Position numbers and translations under genes: made by a program. The notes beneath the pieces are model-generated. The model ran no database searches. It was given only the letters and a program-made list of their open reading frames with translations, and was not told where the DNA came from. From Prolixibacteraceae bacterium (lineage in GTDB: Bacteria; Bacteroidota; Bacteroidia; Bacteroidales; Prolixibacteraceae): a DNA stretch of 11,168 bases. This document shows, in pieces, positions 1 through 7,055 of this stretch (position 1 is the stretch's first letter; every line of letters starts with the position of its first letter). The stretch is taken from assembly GCA_014380255.1 (NCBI GenBank), contig JACMKG010000433.1:1-11168 (forward strand). Direction: 5' to 3'.

Positions 1-3000
1 TCTTTCGACAATACACTGGAGTTCCTTCACCAGACAGGACGTTCGATTCCTCATGCCTTGTGTATGATGATTCCCGAATCGTTCAACTCAAAGAACCCCA
101 TTCCTGACAGCCTCAAGGCTTTCTATGAATACCATTCTACCATCATGGAACCATGGGACGGCCCTGCCTCCATGGTATTCTCCGATGGACGATACATTGG
201 TGGAACCCTTGACCGCAACGGCTTGCGTCCTTCCAGATACATCATCACCAAGAACGATATGATTGTGATGGGCTCTGAGGTGGGCGTTCAGACTTTCGCT
301 GCTGAGGAAGTGAAAGAAAAAGGACGTCTACGCCCCGGTAAAATCCTTCTGGTAGATACCAAGCTGGGCATCATCATTCCTGACAAGGAAGTAAAAGCAC
401 AGCTAAGCCAGCGCAACCCTTACGGCAACTGGCTGAAGGAAAACCGCCTGGTGATGGACGATATTGAAGTAAAGCAACGTGTTACCTCTTCGCTGGGCGA
501 ACAGTTTAACACCCTATCTAAAGTGTTTGGCTACTCCAAGGAAGACATGGAGATGATCATTGCCCCGATGGCTGTGCAGGGAGTTGAACCTACCAGCTCG
601 ATGGGAAATGATACGCCTCTGGCCTGCTTTTCAGAGCAACCACAACGCTTTTTCAACTATTTCCGCCAGGTATTTGCCCAGGTGACCAATCCTCCCATTG
701 ACTCCATCCGTGAAGGGCTGGTGATGTCGCTGACCAACTATATCGGGTCTCTGCAGAGCAACATTCTGGATGAGTCGCCCGTACATGCCAGGCTGATTAA
801 ATTCGACGATCCTATTATTACCAATACAGACCTTGGAAAGATCAAGGACCTGAAGCACGAACAGTTCTCTCATGCCACCATCCCCATGGTTTTCCCTGTA
901 AAGGATGGCGTGGAAGGCTTCAAGACTGCCTTTGACAACCTGTTGAAACTGGCGGAAAAGGCCGTGGATGACAAGAAGAACTTCATCATATTGTCCGACC
1001 GTCAGGTATCGGAAGAGTATGCTCCTATTCCGTCGTTACTGGCCGTTGCTGCAGTTCATCATCACCTGATACAGACTCAGAAGAGAATGCAGATCGGTAT
1101 CATTGTTGAGACCGGCGAGGCACGTGAGATTGCTCATTTTGCCCTTCTGTTTGGTTACGGAGCCAGCTCGGTAAACCCATACCTGGCCTTTGCCGCCATC
1201 GACGACCTGATCAAGAGCGGCGAGATCAAGATGAAATACTCGGAGGCACGCCACAACTATATCAAGTCCATTGACAAAGGGTTGCTGAAAGTGCTCTCTA
1301 AAATGGGTATTTCAACCCTTCGGAGCTACCAGGGAGGCCAGTTATTTGAAGCCCTTGGCATCAGCGAAGAGATCATCAATAAATATTTTACAGGCACAGC
1401 CTCTAAGTTCAGTGGTATCGGCTTTGAAGAGATCTGCCATGAATCGCTCCTGTTTCACAAAGAAGCGTACGGGAAGAAGAAGCACCAGATCAACGGCCAT
1501 TTTGAAAGCGCGGGTACCTATCATTACCGCAAATACGGCGAGCATCATGCATGGAATCCTGAGACCATCGGGCTTTTACAGTGGGCCACGCGCACCAATG
1601 ATTACAAGGTTTACAAAGAATTCTCCAGCCTGGTAGACGCTGAGAATGCCAAGCCTACCTTTATCCGTGGTTGTCTGAATTACAAACGCAACCCCATTGA
1701 CATATCACTGGTTGAACCTGTTGAGAATATCATGAAGCGTTTTGTGACCGGTGCCATGTCCTACGGCTCGATCAGCAAGGAAGCCCATGAGGCACTGGCT
1801 GTTGCCATGAACACCATTGGCGGACGAAGCAACACGGGTGAAGGAGGAGAAGATGCCGAACGTTTTGCCACCAACAAGCGCTCTGCCATCAAGCAGGTAG
1901 CCTCGGGCCGTTTCGGGGTAACGAACAATTACCTGATCAACGCCGATGAGCTGCAGATCAAGATAGCACAGGGAGCCAAGCCAGGAGAGGGCGGACAGCT
2001 GCCCGGCTTCAAGGTAAACAACATCATTGCCAAACTGCGTAATTCGACACCTGGCATTACACTGATTTCACCACCTCCTCACCACGATATCTATTCAATC
2101 GAGGATTTGGCACAGCTGATCTACGATTTGAAGGTCACCAACCCAAGGGCCAAGGTATCCGTGAAGCTGGTAGCTGAAAATGGTGTAGGAACCATTGCCG
2201 CTGGTGTGGCCAAAGCATTCTCTGATGTGATTATCATCTCAGGCTGCGAAGGCGGAACAGGTGCCAGTCCTGCCAGCTCAATCAAGTATGCAGGTCTACC
2301 CGCTGAACTGGGTATTGCCGAGGCGCAGCAGACTCTGGTGATGAACAACCTGCGTGGTCGCGTGAAACTGCAGGTGGATGGTCAGCTGAAGACCGGGCGT
2401 GATGTGGTGATCATGGGTATGCTGGGAGGTGAAGAATTCGGATTCTCCACTTCAGCGCTGATCACCCTGGGATGTATCATGATGCGCAAATGCCACCTGA
2501 ACACCTGTCCGGCAGGTATTGCCACCCAGGATGAGACCCTGCGTAAACGCTTTATCGGGCGCTCTGAATTTGTCATCAATTTCTTCCGCTTCATTGCTAC
2601 CGAGGTTCGTGAACACCTGGCTGAGCTTGGATTCACCACTTTCGAAGAGATTGTAGGGCGTGCCGACCTGCTGGAGCAGAACAAAGATATCTCGAACTGG
2701 AAGATGAAAAAGATGGACTTCTCGAAGATTATCTATATGCCTGAGGAGGCCAGACATCACGATATACACAACACATTCACCAACATTAAATCTGTTGAGG
2801 ATCATCTGGATCATACCCTGATTCGCGAGGCCAACAAGGCTATCAAGAGCAAGGAGAAAGTATGGTTGTCACATTCAATAACCAACGTGGACCGTACCGT
2901 GGGAGCTATGCTCTCGGGTGAAATATCAAGGCGCTACGGAGAGGAAGGATTGCCAAACAACACGATTATGGCCAACTTCACAGGCACTGCCGGTCAGAGC

Positions 3001-3645
3001 TTCGGAGCTTTCCTGGTCAAAGGCGTGAGCTTCCGTCTGGAAGGTGACAGCAATGACTATATCGGCAAAGGACTCTCGGGAGGACGTATCATCGTGGTTC
3101 CACCAGTGGGCTCAACATTCAACCCTGAAGAGAATATCATTGTCGGTAACACCTCCTTCTACGGGGCAACTTCGGGAGAGGCTTACATCCGCGGAGTGGC
3201 AGGTGAACGGTTTGCCGTGCGTAACTCAGGAGCCAAGGCCGTGATTGAAGGAAGCGGAGACCACTGCTGTGAATACATGACAGGGGGCCGCATAGTGGTA
3301 CTAGGTACTACAGGACGTAACTTTGCAGCCGGCATGAGTGGTGGTATCGCCTACGTACTTGATACAGAAGGCAACTTTGAATATTTCTGCAACAAGGGTC
3401 TGGTGGAACTTTCTCCCGTGGAAGACAAGGCTGACATTGTAGAATTACAGGATATGATTAACAAACATTTGTTGTATACCCAAAGTACAACGGCTGCCAG
3501 GATTCTGACCAACTGGGATGAGTACCTTCCTAAATTCGTTAAGGTCATTCCATTTGAATATAAGAAAGTACTGGAAGAACTCAAGCTTCGCGAACTGGTG
3601 CAGAAACTGCAGCAGACGGAAGATTCACCGGCTCATCAGTATTAA
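1..3645 (+). CDS. gltB: Glutamate synthase large (alpha) subunit, 5' end outside the window
   Basis: This is the large subunit of NADPH-dependent glutamate synthase (GOGAT). It releases ammonia from glutamine and channels it to 2-oxoglutarate, giving glutamate in the cytoplasm. The reading frame is open from base 1, so 1214 residues are visible. The family is about 1500 residues long, so roughly 300 residues, including the N-terminal catalytic Cys of the class-II glutaminase domain, lie to the left. Visible parts in order are: the end of the glutaminase domain (FYEYHS, MEPWDGPA, LDRNGLRPSRY, residues about 35-75); the central domain; the FMN-binding synthase domain (GEGGEDAERF, AKPGEGGQLPG, residues about 610-670); the 3Fe-4S ligands C825, C831 and C836 in CIMMRKCHLNTC; and the C-terminal Gly-rich beta-helix (residues about 990-1130). 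A TTG at 58 is inside the domain and is not the start. The gene is intact up to its TAA and is followed 47 bp later by gltD. Confidence 0.97.
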   Translation, partial: SFDNTLEFLHQTGRSIPHALCMMIPESFNSKNPIPDSLKAFYEYHSTIMEPWDGPASMVFSDGRYIGGTLDRNGLRPSRYIITKNDMIVMGSEVGVQTFAAEEVKEKGRLRPGKILLVDTKLGIIIPDKEVKAQLSQRNPYGNWLKENRLVMDDIEVKQRVTSSLGEQFNTLSKVFGYSKEDMEMIIAPMAVQGVEPTSSMGNDTPLACFSEQPQRFFNYFRQVFAQVTNPPIDSIREGLVMSLTNYIGSLQSNILDESPVHARLIKFDDPIITNTDLGKIKDLKHEQFSHATIPMVFPVKDGVEGFKTAFDNLLKLAEKAVDDKKNFIILSDRQVSEEYAPIPSLLAVAAVHHHLIQTQKRMQIGIIVETGEAREIAHFALLFGYGASSVNPYLAFAAIDDLIKSGEIKMKYSEARHNYIKSIDKGLLKVLSKMGISTLRSYQGGQLFEALGISEEIINKYFTGTASKFSGIGFEEICHESLLFHKEAYGKKKHQINGHFESAGTYHYRKYGEHHAWNPETIGLLQWATRTNDYKVYKEFSSLVDAENAKPTFIRGCLNYKRNPIDISLVEPVENIMKRFVTGAMSYGSISKEAHEALAVAMNTIGGRSNTGEGGEDAERFATNKRSAIKQVASGRFGVTNNYLINADELQIKIAQGAKPGEGGQLPGFKVNNIIAKLRNSTPGITLISPPPHHDIYSIEDLAQLIYDLKVTNPRAKVSVKLVAENGVGTIAAGVAKAFSDVIIISGCEGGTGASPASSIKYAGLPAELGIAEAQQTLVMNNLRGRVKLQVDGQLKTGRDVVIMGMLGGEEFGFSTSALITLGCIMMRKCHLNTCPAGIATQDETLRKRFIGRSEFVINFFRFIATEVREHLAELGFTTFEEIVGRADLLEQNKDISNWKMKKMDFSKIIYMPEEARHHDIHNTFTNIKSVEDHLDHTLIREANKAIKSKEKVWLSHSITNVDRTVGAMLSGEISRRYGEEGLPNNTIMANFTGTAGQSFGAFLVKGVSFRLEGDSNDYIGKGLSGGRIIVVPPVGSTFNPEENIIVGNTSFYGATSGEAYIRGVAGERFAVRNSGAKAVIEGSGDHCCEYMTGGRIVVLGTTGRNFAAGMSGGIAYVLDTEGNFEYFCNKGLVELSPVEDKADIVELQDMINKHLLYTQSTTAARILTNWDEYLPKFVKVIPFEYKKVLEELKLRELVQKLQQTEDSPAHQY

Positions 3646-3692
3646 TGGGTATTTTATAGCAACAGGAACCAAAAAATATAACAATCATTACA

Positions 3693-5120
3693 ATGGGAAA
3701 TCCAAAAGGTTTCATGACAATAGGGCGAAAAGAAGCAGGTTATCGTCCACTGAATGATAGAATTTACGATTACGGAGAAGTTGAACAAACCCTGGATGAT
3801 AAGGATCGTATGGAGCAGGCCTCCCGCTGTATGGACTGCGGTGTTCCGTTCTGTCATTGGGGATGCCCCGTGGGAAGCAAGATTCCTGAGTGGCAGGATC
3901 TGGTTTACAAAGGCGACTGGAAAGGCGCTTACGAGGTGCTGCACTCCTCCAACAGCTTTCCAGAGTTTACAGGCCGCGTATGCCCAGCTCCTTGCGAGAA
4001 ATCATGTGTGCTGGCCATTCATTCCGAATCGGTCACTATCCGTGAAAACGAGGCATCAACGGTAGAGCATGCCTTCAACCTGGGGTATGTCAATCCTCGC
4101 ATTCCTGAAGAGCGCACCGGCAAGAAAGTAGCCGTAGTGGGTTCTGGTCCTGCCGGACTGGCTGCTGCCGATGTATTGAACCAGGCAGGCCATCAGGTGA
4201 CCGTCTTTGAGAAGAATAATGCCATTGGCGGTTTGCTTCGCTTCGGTATTCCTGACTTTAAGCTCAGCAAAACGGTAATTGACCGTCGTCTGGAGATATT
4301 CTATGCTGAAGGAATTGAATTTAAAACCAATGTAAATGTAGGCGTTGACATTACCCGCGAGGAGTTGCTTTCACAGTACGATGCGGTGATATTGGCCAAC
4401 GGTGCAGAGCAGCCACGCGACCTTCCGGTGGAAGGACGGGAGCTGAAAGGTGTTCATTTTGCCATGGAATTCCTGACCCAGCAAAACAAACGGGTGGCCG
4501 GTGAAAGGATTGATGATGAACTGACTATTGCTGCTAAAAAGAAACGCGTACTGGTAATCGGAGGAGGAGATACAGGCTCTGATTGTGTGGGTACATCCAT
4601 CCGCCAGAAGGCAAAAAGCGTCACCCAGATAGAGATTCTTCCCAAGCCTGCTGAAAAGCGTGCCGATAATAATCCATGGCCCTACTGGCCCAACACGCTG
4701 CGCACCTCAAGTTCGCACATGGAAGGCTGCGAAAGGCGCTGGAGCCTGTCGACCAAAAGGCTCATAGGTGACGAGGAAGGCCAGCTTAAACAGGTTGAAC
4801 TGGTAGGTGTTGAGTGGGGCAAAGATGAAGCAGGACGCTGGGTGATGACTGAAGTGCCCGGCAGTAGCGAAATCATGAATGTCGACCTGGTATTGCTTTC
4901 CATGGGCTTTACCCAGCCGGTCCACAATGGCCTGCTCGAACAGCTTGGCATTGAATACGACAACCGTGGCAATGTGAAAGTGAATGCTAAAAAACAAACC
5001 TCCATTGATAAGGTATTTGCCTGCGGCGATGTGGAGGCAGGAGCCAGCCTGGTGGTTCGGGCTATCCAGGCAGGAAAGGTAGCAGCAGCCAATGTGGACG
5101 AATTTCTTTTGGCAGAATAA
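3693..5120 (+). CDS. gltD: Glutamate synthase small (beta) subunit
   Basis: This is the NADPH-oxidising flavoprotein subunit that passes electrons through Fe-S clusters to the FMN and 3Fe-4S centre of GltB. The protein has 475 residues, normal for the family. The N-terminal Cys-rich region has C46, C49, C54 and C58 and then C97, C101 and C105, the pattern that binds 4Fe-4S clusters in GltD. The FAD-binding Rossmann motif is VVGSGPAG at about 148-155. The NADPH-binding motif is VIGGGDTGSDC at 288-298. The second FAD contact is FACGDVEAGAS at 442-452. The family signature RTSSSHMEGCERRW lies at 337-350. The ATG at 3693 directly precedes the conserved MGNPKGFM start. There is no strong ribosome binding site. 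The gene is cotranscribed with gltB, judging by the short gap and the lack of a promoter-like sequence in it. Confidence 0.97.
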   Translation: MGNPKGFMTIGRKEAGYRPLNDRIYDYGEVEQTLDDKDRMEQASRCMDCGVPFCHWGCPVGSKIPEWQDLVYKGDWKGAYEVLHSSNSFPEFTGRVCPAPCEKSCVLAIHSESVTIRENEASTVEHAFNLGYVNPRIPEERTGKKVAVVGSGPAGLAAADVLNQAGHQVTVFEKNNAIGGLLRFGIPDFKLSKTVIDRRLEIFYAEGIEFKTNVNVGVDITREELLSQYDAVILANGAEQPRDLPVEGRELKGVHFAMEFLTQQNKRVAGERIDDELTIAAKKKRVLVIGGGDTGSDCVGTSIRQKAKSVTQIEILPKPAEKRADNNPWPYWPNTLRTSSSHMEGCERRWSLSTKRLIGDEEGQLKQVELVGVEWGKDEAGRWVMTEVPGSSEIMNVDLVLLSMGFTQPVHNGLLEQLGIEYDNRGNVKVNAKKQTSIDKVFACGDVEAGASLVVRAIQAGKVAAANVDEFLLAE

Positions 5121-5141
5121 ACAAACTATGACTTAAATATG

Positions 5142-5174
5142 AAAAAGGCTGTCCTTAGTTGGGACGGCCTTTTT
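5142..5174. terminator. Bidirectional intrinsic terminator between gltD and the convergent gene
   Basis: The left arm is 5142-5154 and the right arm 5162-5174, a 13-bp stem with a single G-T wobble and a 7-nt loop (5155-5161). The outer five pairs are A-T, so each strand reads a GC-rich hairpin followed by a run of at least five T. It begins 21 nt after the gltD stop. The minus-strand gene at 5309-5815 converges on it, so it probably ends both transcripts. Confidence 0.9.
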
Positions 5175-5214
5175 TAATGTATAATTCGGAGTAATGTACA
5201 AAAATGGTGTTTTT

Positions 5215-5234
5215 TTAGAGACGATTGTCTCTAA
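5215..5234. repeat. Perfect short inverted repeat between convergent genes
   Basis: TTAGAGAC at 5215-5222 is followed by a 4-nt loop (GATT) and its exact complement GTCTCTAA at 5227-5234. A T run precedes it and an A-rich stretch follows on the plus strand. This is the wrong order for a plus-strand terminator, and on the minus strand the hairpin is followed by A's. It lies 75 bp beyond the stop of the minus-strand gene. It may be an RNA 3'-end hairpin or a protein site; the role is unknown. Confidence 0.4.
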
Positions 5235-5308
5235 TGAAAACAGATTTCTAACCTGATGGCTTCGATGTCAGGAGAGACTCCGCAAATGACCTGGAGTCAA
5301 CTATTGAA

Positions 5309-5815
5309 TCACTTCTGCTGCTTTTTGATATATTTCCACAAAACCAAATATTGTTTAGTCTGAAAGAAATAATTAATCAACTCAAGGACAATAAAGCCAA
5401 CTAAAATAGAGATCCCGACTTGCAGCCAATGAGGAATTTCGTCGACCAGGACATTTTTCCGCTTCACTATCCCAAATAGATTTTTAATATTTTTTCTTTC
5501 TAAAACGGTGTGAGTGAAGGAAGTCGTTACCCACATCCCAACAGTAAAACCAACCAGGTTTCCAAGAGCTTGTTCAAGGATAAAATTCTTTATTCTTGGA
5601 AAGGAAAATTTTTCACGTAAGGCCCAGGTTGCTTTTATTTTTAAAAACTCGTCATCTATGATTTCAGATTGATTCCAGACACCTTGCACTTTGTAAAAAT
5701 ACGCTTTGTTCTGTTCGCTTTGATTGAACCATTTTGAGAACATTTCTTTATCTGATATGGACTCATCATCAGCCAAATGTCTTGATATAAGGTTCCAAAT
5801 CTGAAGGTCTTGCAT
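5309..5815 (-). CDS. Small membrane protein with FecR-N-terminal-like (anti-sigma-like) domain
   Basis: The protein has 168 residues. Residues about 5-70 follow the pattern of the FecR/anti-sigma N-terminal domain (DUF4880 type): a helix with LISRHLADDES, an acidic turn, WFNQSEQNKAYFYKVQGVWNQS, then FLKIKATWALREKF. In that family this cytoplasmic domain binds an ECF sigma factor. The usual continuation is one membrane helix and a periplasmic FecR domain. Here two predicted membrane segments follow (about 83-104 and 129-151), with a short basic connecting loop (ERKNIKNLFGIVKRK) and a Lys-rich C-terminus. No sigma factor gene lies beside it. The ATG at 5815 gives the complete domain and has a TAnnTTTG promoter element 25 bp upstream. 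No Shine-Dalgarno is visible. Domain assignment is by pattern only and the function is unknown. Confidence 0.75.
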   Translation of the reverse strand: MQDLQIWNLISRHLADDESISDKEMFSKWFNQSEQNKAYFYKVQGVWNQSEIIDDEFLKIKATWALREKFSFPRIKNFILEQALGNLVGFTVGMWVTTSFTHTVLERKNIKNLFGIVKRKNVLVDEIPHWLQVGISILVGFIVLELINYFFQTKQYLVLWKYIKKQQK

Positions 5816-5840
5816 AAACTATTATTTTGTGGATAGTCCG

Positions 5841-5848
5841 CAAAGATA
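5841..5848 (-). promoter_or_regulatory. -7 promoter element of the FecR-N-like gene
   Basis: The minus strand reads TATCTTTG, an exact match to the Bacteroidota -7 consensus TAnnTTTG, ending 25 bp before the ATG at 5815. No TTG is found at the usual distance of about 20 bp upstream, so the match rests on the -7 box and its position. Confidence 0.5.
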
Positions 5849-6148
5849 TCAAAAGTAGCCATTAAAGACGACAGTATTTCCAGTTGAAAAGGCTTTAGAA
5901 TAAAAGTCAATCAAAAATTATGATATTCTTCCCACACTTACTACCTCCTATTTGTAAAAACATACATAGGCACATAGAATAACACATATTGAACCAAAAA
6001 AACAATAAACCTATAGAACACATGGGTCCATAGATAAAAATTTATGAGAATTCTATCTCACTTCCTATGTTTTAGAATCATTACAAAAGAAAGGTGAAAA
6101 ATGAAAACAGGATGTAGGAAGTGATAAGGCAATTGAATAAAAATAGGT

Positions 6149-6193
6149 AATAATTCCAAAACTTTAATTGCTATTTAAAGCTTTGGAATTATT
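6149..6193 (-). terminator. Long hairpin just after the HMA lipoprotein gene
   Basis: Arms AATAATTCCAAA (6149-6160) and TTTGGAATTATT (6182-6193) pair perfectly. After one A/C mismatch, CTTTAA (6162-6167) pairs with TTAAAG (6175-6180) around a 7-nt loop. The 18-pair structure begins three bases beyond the stop codon of the minus-strand gene. The T-rich tail on that strand (TTTTTATT) comes after a few other bases, so it is an imperfect intrinsic terminator. The AT-rich arms and near symmetry would also fit an mRNA-stabilising 3' hairpin. Confidence 0.6.
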
Positions 6194-6195
6194 TA

Positions 6196-6501
6196 TTATT
6201 GTTTTACTTCAAACCCTCTTTTGGAGATAGCTTCAGCAATTTGTTTAACATTGGTTTTGGTAGAATCAAACCTTACGTAAGCCGTCGAATCTTCAAAATT
6301 GGCACTTATACTGTCGACACCGGGCAATTCCTTAACGCCCGTTTGAATGGAAGCTTCACAATCATCACAGGTCATACCTTGAATCTCCAGTTCCATTTCA
6401 ACCAATTGTGCCGGGGTGGTTTCTTTTTCAACTTTAGGCTGCTTGGAAGAGCAGGCTGCTATGAGAAGACTGATAAAGGCGATCAAAAATATATTCTTCA
6501 T
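6196..6501 (-). CDS. Lipoprotein with heavy-metal-associated (HMA) domain
   Basis: The protein has 101 residues. It begins with a lipoprotein signal peptide (MKNIFLIAFISLLIAAC), lipobox IAAC with C17 as the lipidated residue. A polar linker (18-34) follows, then one HMA/MerP-CopZ fold (about 35-100) with the metal-binding motif GMTCDDC, ligands C45 and C48. Known proteins of this fold carry Cu(I), Hg(II), Zn(II) or related soft metals; the preferred metal cannot be read here. Residues after C17 (SSKQPK) lack the acidic surface-export signal known in Bacteroidota lipoproteins, so it probably faces the periplasm. A membrane-anchored periplasmic metallochaperone is the best guess. It lies downstream of the Feo genes on the same strand but has its own TAnnTTTG element. 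The ATG at 6501 is fixed by the signal peptide. Confidence 0.9.
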   Translation of the reverse strand: MKNIFLIAFISLLIAACSSKQPKVEKETTPAQLVEMELEIQGMTCDDCEASIQTGVKELPGVDSISANFEDSTAYVRFDSTKTNVKQIAEAISKRGFEVKQ

Positions 6502-6510
6502 GACGAATAA

Positions 6511-6588
6511 GTTTAAGGTTGGACTTTAAAACAATAACCTGAGATTAATACTACTCAAATATACTGCAAGTTAAGATAAACCTTAAAC
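6511..6588. repeat. 10-bp inverted repeat flanking the HMA gene promoter
   Basis: GTTTAAGGTT at 6511-6520 and its exact complement AACCTTAAAC at 6579-6588 are separated by 58 bp. One arm lies in the 5' leader of the HMA lipoprotein gene, the other just upstream of its -7 element. The AT-rich composition raises the chance of coincidence. If functional, the arms could be a split operator or a base-paired leader from an upstream start. Confidence 0.3.
6556..6563 (-). promoter_or_regulatory. -7 promoter element of the HMA lipoprotein gene
   Basis: The minus strand reads TATATTTG, an exact TAnnTTTG match, leaving a leader of about 50 nt before the ATG at 6501. No TTG lies at the standard 19-21 bp spacing upstream. 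A 10-bp perfect inverted repeat flanks it (6511-6520 and 6579-6588). Confidence 0.55.
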
Positions 6589-6614
6589 ATAAACAACCAA
6601 TTCACTTTAAAGAT

Positions 6615-6854
6615 TTAACTATCCTTCCTGGTTGAATATTTTAAACTCTCGGGATTCAAACTAAACTTCTCAGATGCTTTCATTTCAGCATAAGACATCA
6701 GCTTGCCTTTCTTTTTCAGCTCACTTTTAAGATCACAGCTTGCACAACCACCACAGATGCCTTTCTCTTTGGTCGTGACAGATTTGTAGACTGAGTGCAT
6801 GGTTTTAATAACCACCAGCGCTACAACTATCAATGCAAGAATCTCCTGAAACAT
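6615..6854 (-). CDS. FeoB-associated Cys-rich membrane protein
   Basis: The protein has 79 residues. A single N-terminal membrane helix (about 4-20) is followed by a basic stretch and the motif CGGCASCDLK, with C34, C37 and C40. A Lys-rich cytoplasmic tail completes it. This layout (one helix, then CGGCxxC) is that of the small FeoB-associated proteins found next to feoB in many Bacteroidota and Firmicutes. Their role is unproven; the cysteines could bind Fe(II) or an Fe-S cluster on the cytoplasmic side and assist or sense transport by FeoB. The tail here is longer than the short versions of the family. The ATG at 6854 is supported by AGAGGA 8 nt upstream, the clearest Shine-Dalgarno in the window. 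It is 200 bp downstream of feoAB on the same strand. No TAnnTTTG box is seen in that gap, so it may be cotranscribed with feoAB. Confidence 0.88.
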   Translation of the reverse strand: MFQEILALIVVALVVIKTMHSVYKSVTTKEKGICGGCASCDLKSELKKKGKLMSYAEMKASEKFSLNPESLKYSTRKDS

Positions 6855-6888
6855 ACTTTCAATCCTCTTTTAGTTAATTCAATCTGAA

Positions 6889-6912
6889 GGCTTCTGGCCT
6901 CTGGCTTCTGGC
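6889..6912. repeat. Short tandem repeat in the gap after feoAB
   Basis: GGCTTCTGGC occurs at 6889-6898 and again at 6903-6912, a 14-bp period. On the minus strand this reads as GCCAGAAGCC units with AGAG between. Related words (GCCAGTAGC at 6968-6976, GGCTAGCCG at 6981-6989) continue in the same gap, so this looks like a degenerate low-complexity intergenic repeat. Confidence 0.55.
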
Positions 6913-7017
6913 GACTAGCAAAACCTTTCTTCTGTCATTTATAGTATCTCTGATCGAACTATTTCTTGCCAGTAGCTAATGGCTAGCCGCCGTCTTTTGC
7001 TATCCACTTTTCCCAGT

Positions 7018-7049
7018 CAAGTTACCTGCTTCTAATAACCGGCAACTTG
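7018..7049 (-). terminator. Hairpin just downstream of feoAB, weak terminator candidate
   Basis: CAAGTTACC (7018-7026) and GGCAACTTG (7041-7049) form a 9-bp stem with one mismatched or wobble position and a 14-nt loop. It starts seven bases past the feoAB stop codon. No T run follows on the minus strand, so it is not a standard intrinsic terminator. It may partly terminate transcription or protect the mRNA end while letting some reach the Cys-rich gene. Confidence 0.35.
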
Positions 7050-7055
7050 CGTTAG

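Larger units (their letters stand above)
5816..6195. other. AT-rich gene-free stretch with scattered short repeats
   Basis: No open frame with coding character was found on either strand in these 380 bp. Contents are the promoter of the gene to the left; a cluster of CATAG motifs (5965-5969, 5973-5977, 6029-6033) with CTATAG at 6011-6016 and CTATG at 6065-6069; a perfect 10-bp inverted repeat, TCACTTCCTA at 6058-6067 and TAGGAAGTGA at 6115-6124; and the long hairpin at 6149-6193. It separates the gltBD side from the iron locus and may be a decayed or repeat-derived spacer. Confidence 0.5.

Noticed and set aside
2382..2814. Minus-strand open frames inside gltB
   Set aside because: The plus strand carries conserved GltB sequence including the 3Fe-4S ligands throughout; the antisense frames overlap each other and show no protein family pattern.
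5656..5910. 84-codon minus-strand frame overlapping the FecR-N-like gene start
   Set aside because: It overlaps the better frame at 5309-5815, shows no domain pattern, and would run over that gene's promoter element.
6889..6912. CRISPR-like array
   Set aside because: Only two 10-bp units with a 4-bp spacer; too short and without the unit and spacer lengths of a CRISPR.
6955..7000. Separate promoter for the FeoB-associated Cys-rich gene
   Set aside because: No TAnnTTTG box is found on the minus strand in the gap; a weak ACTATAAAT near 6940 is not enough to support a call.
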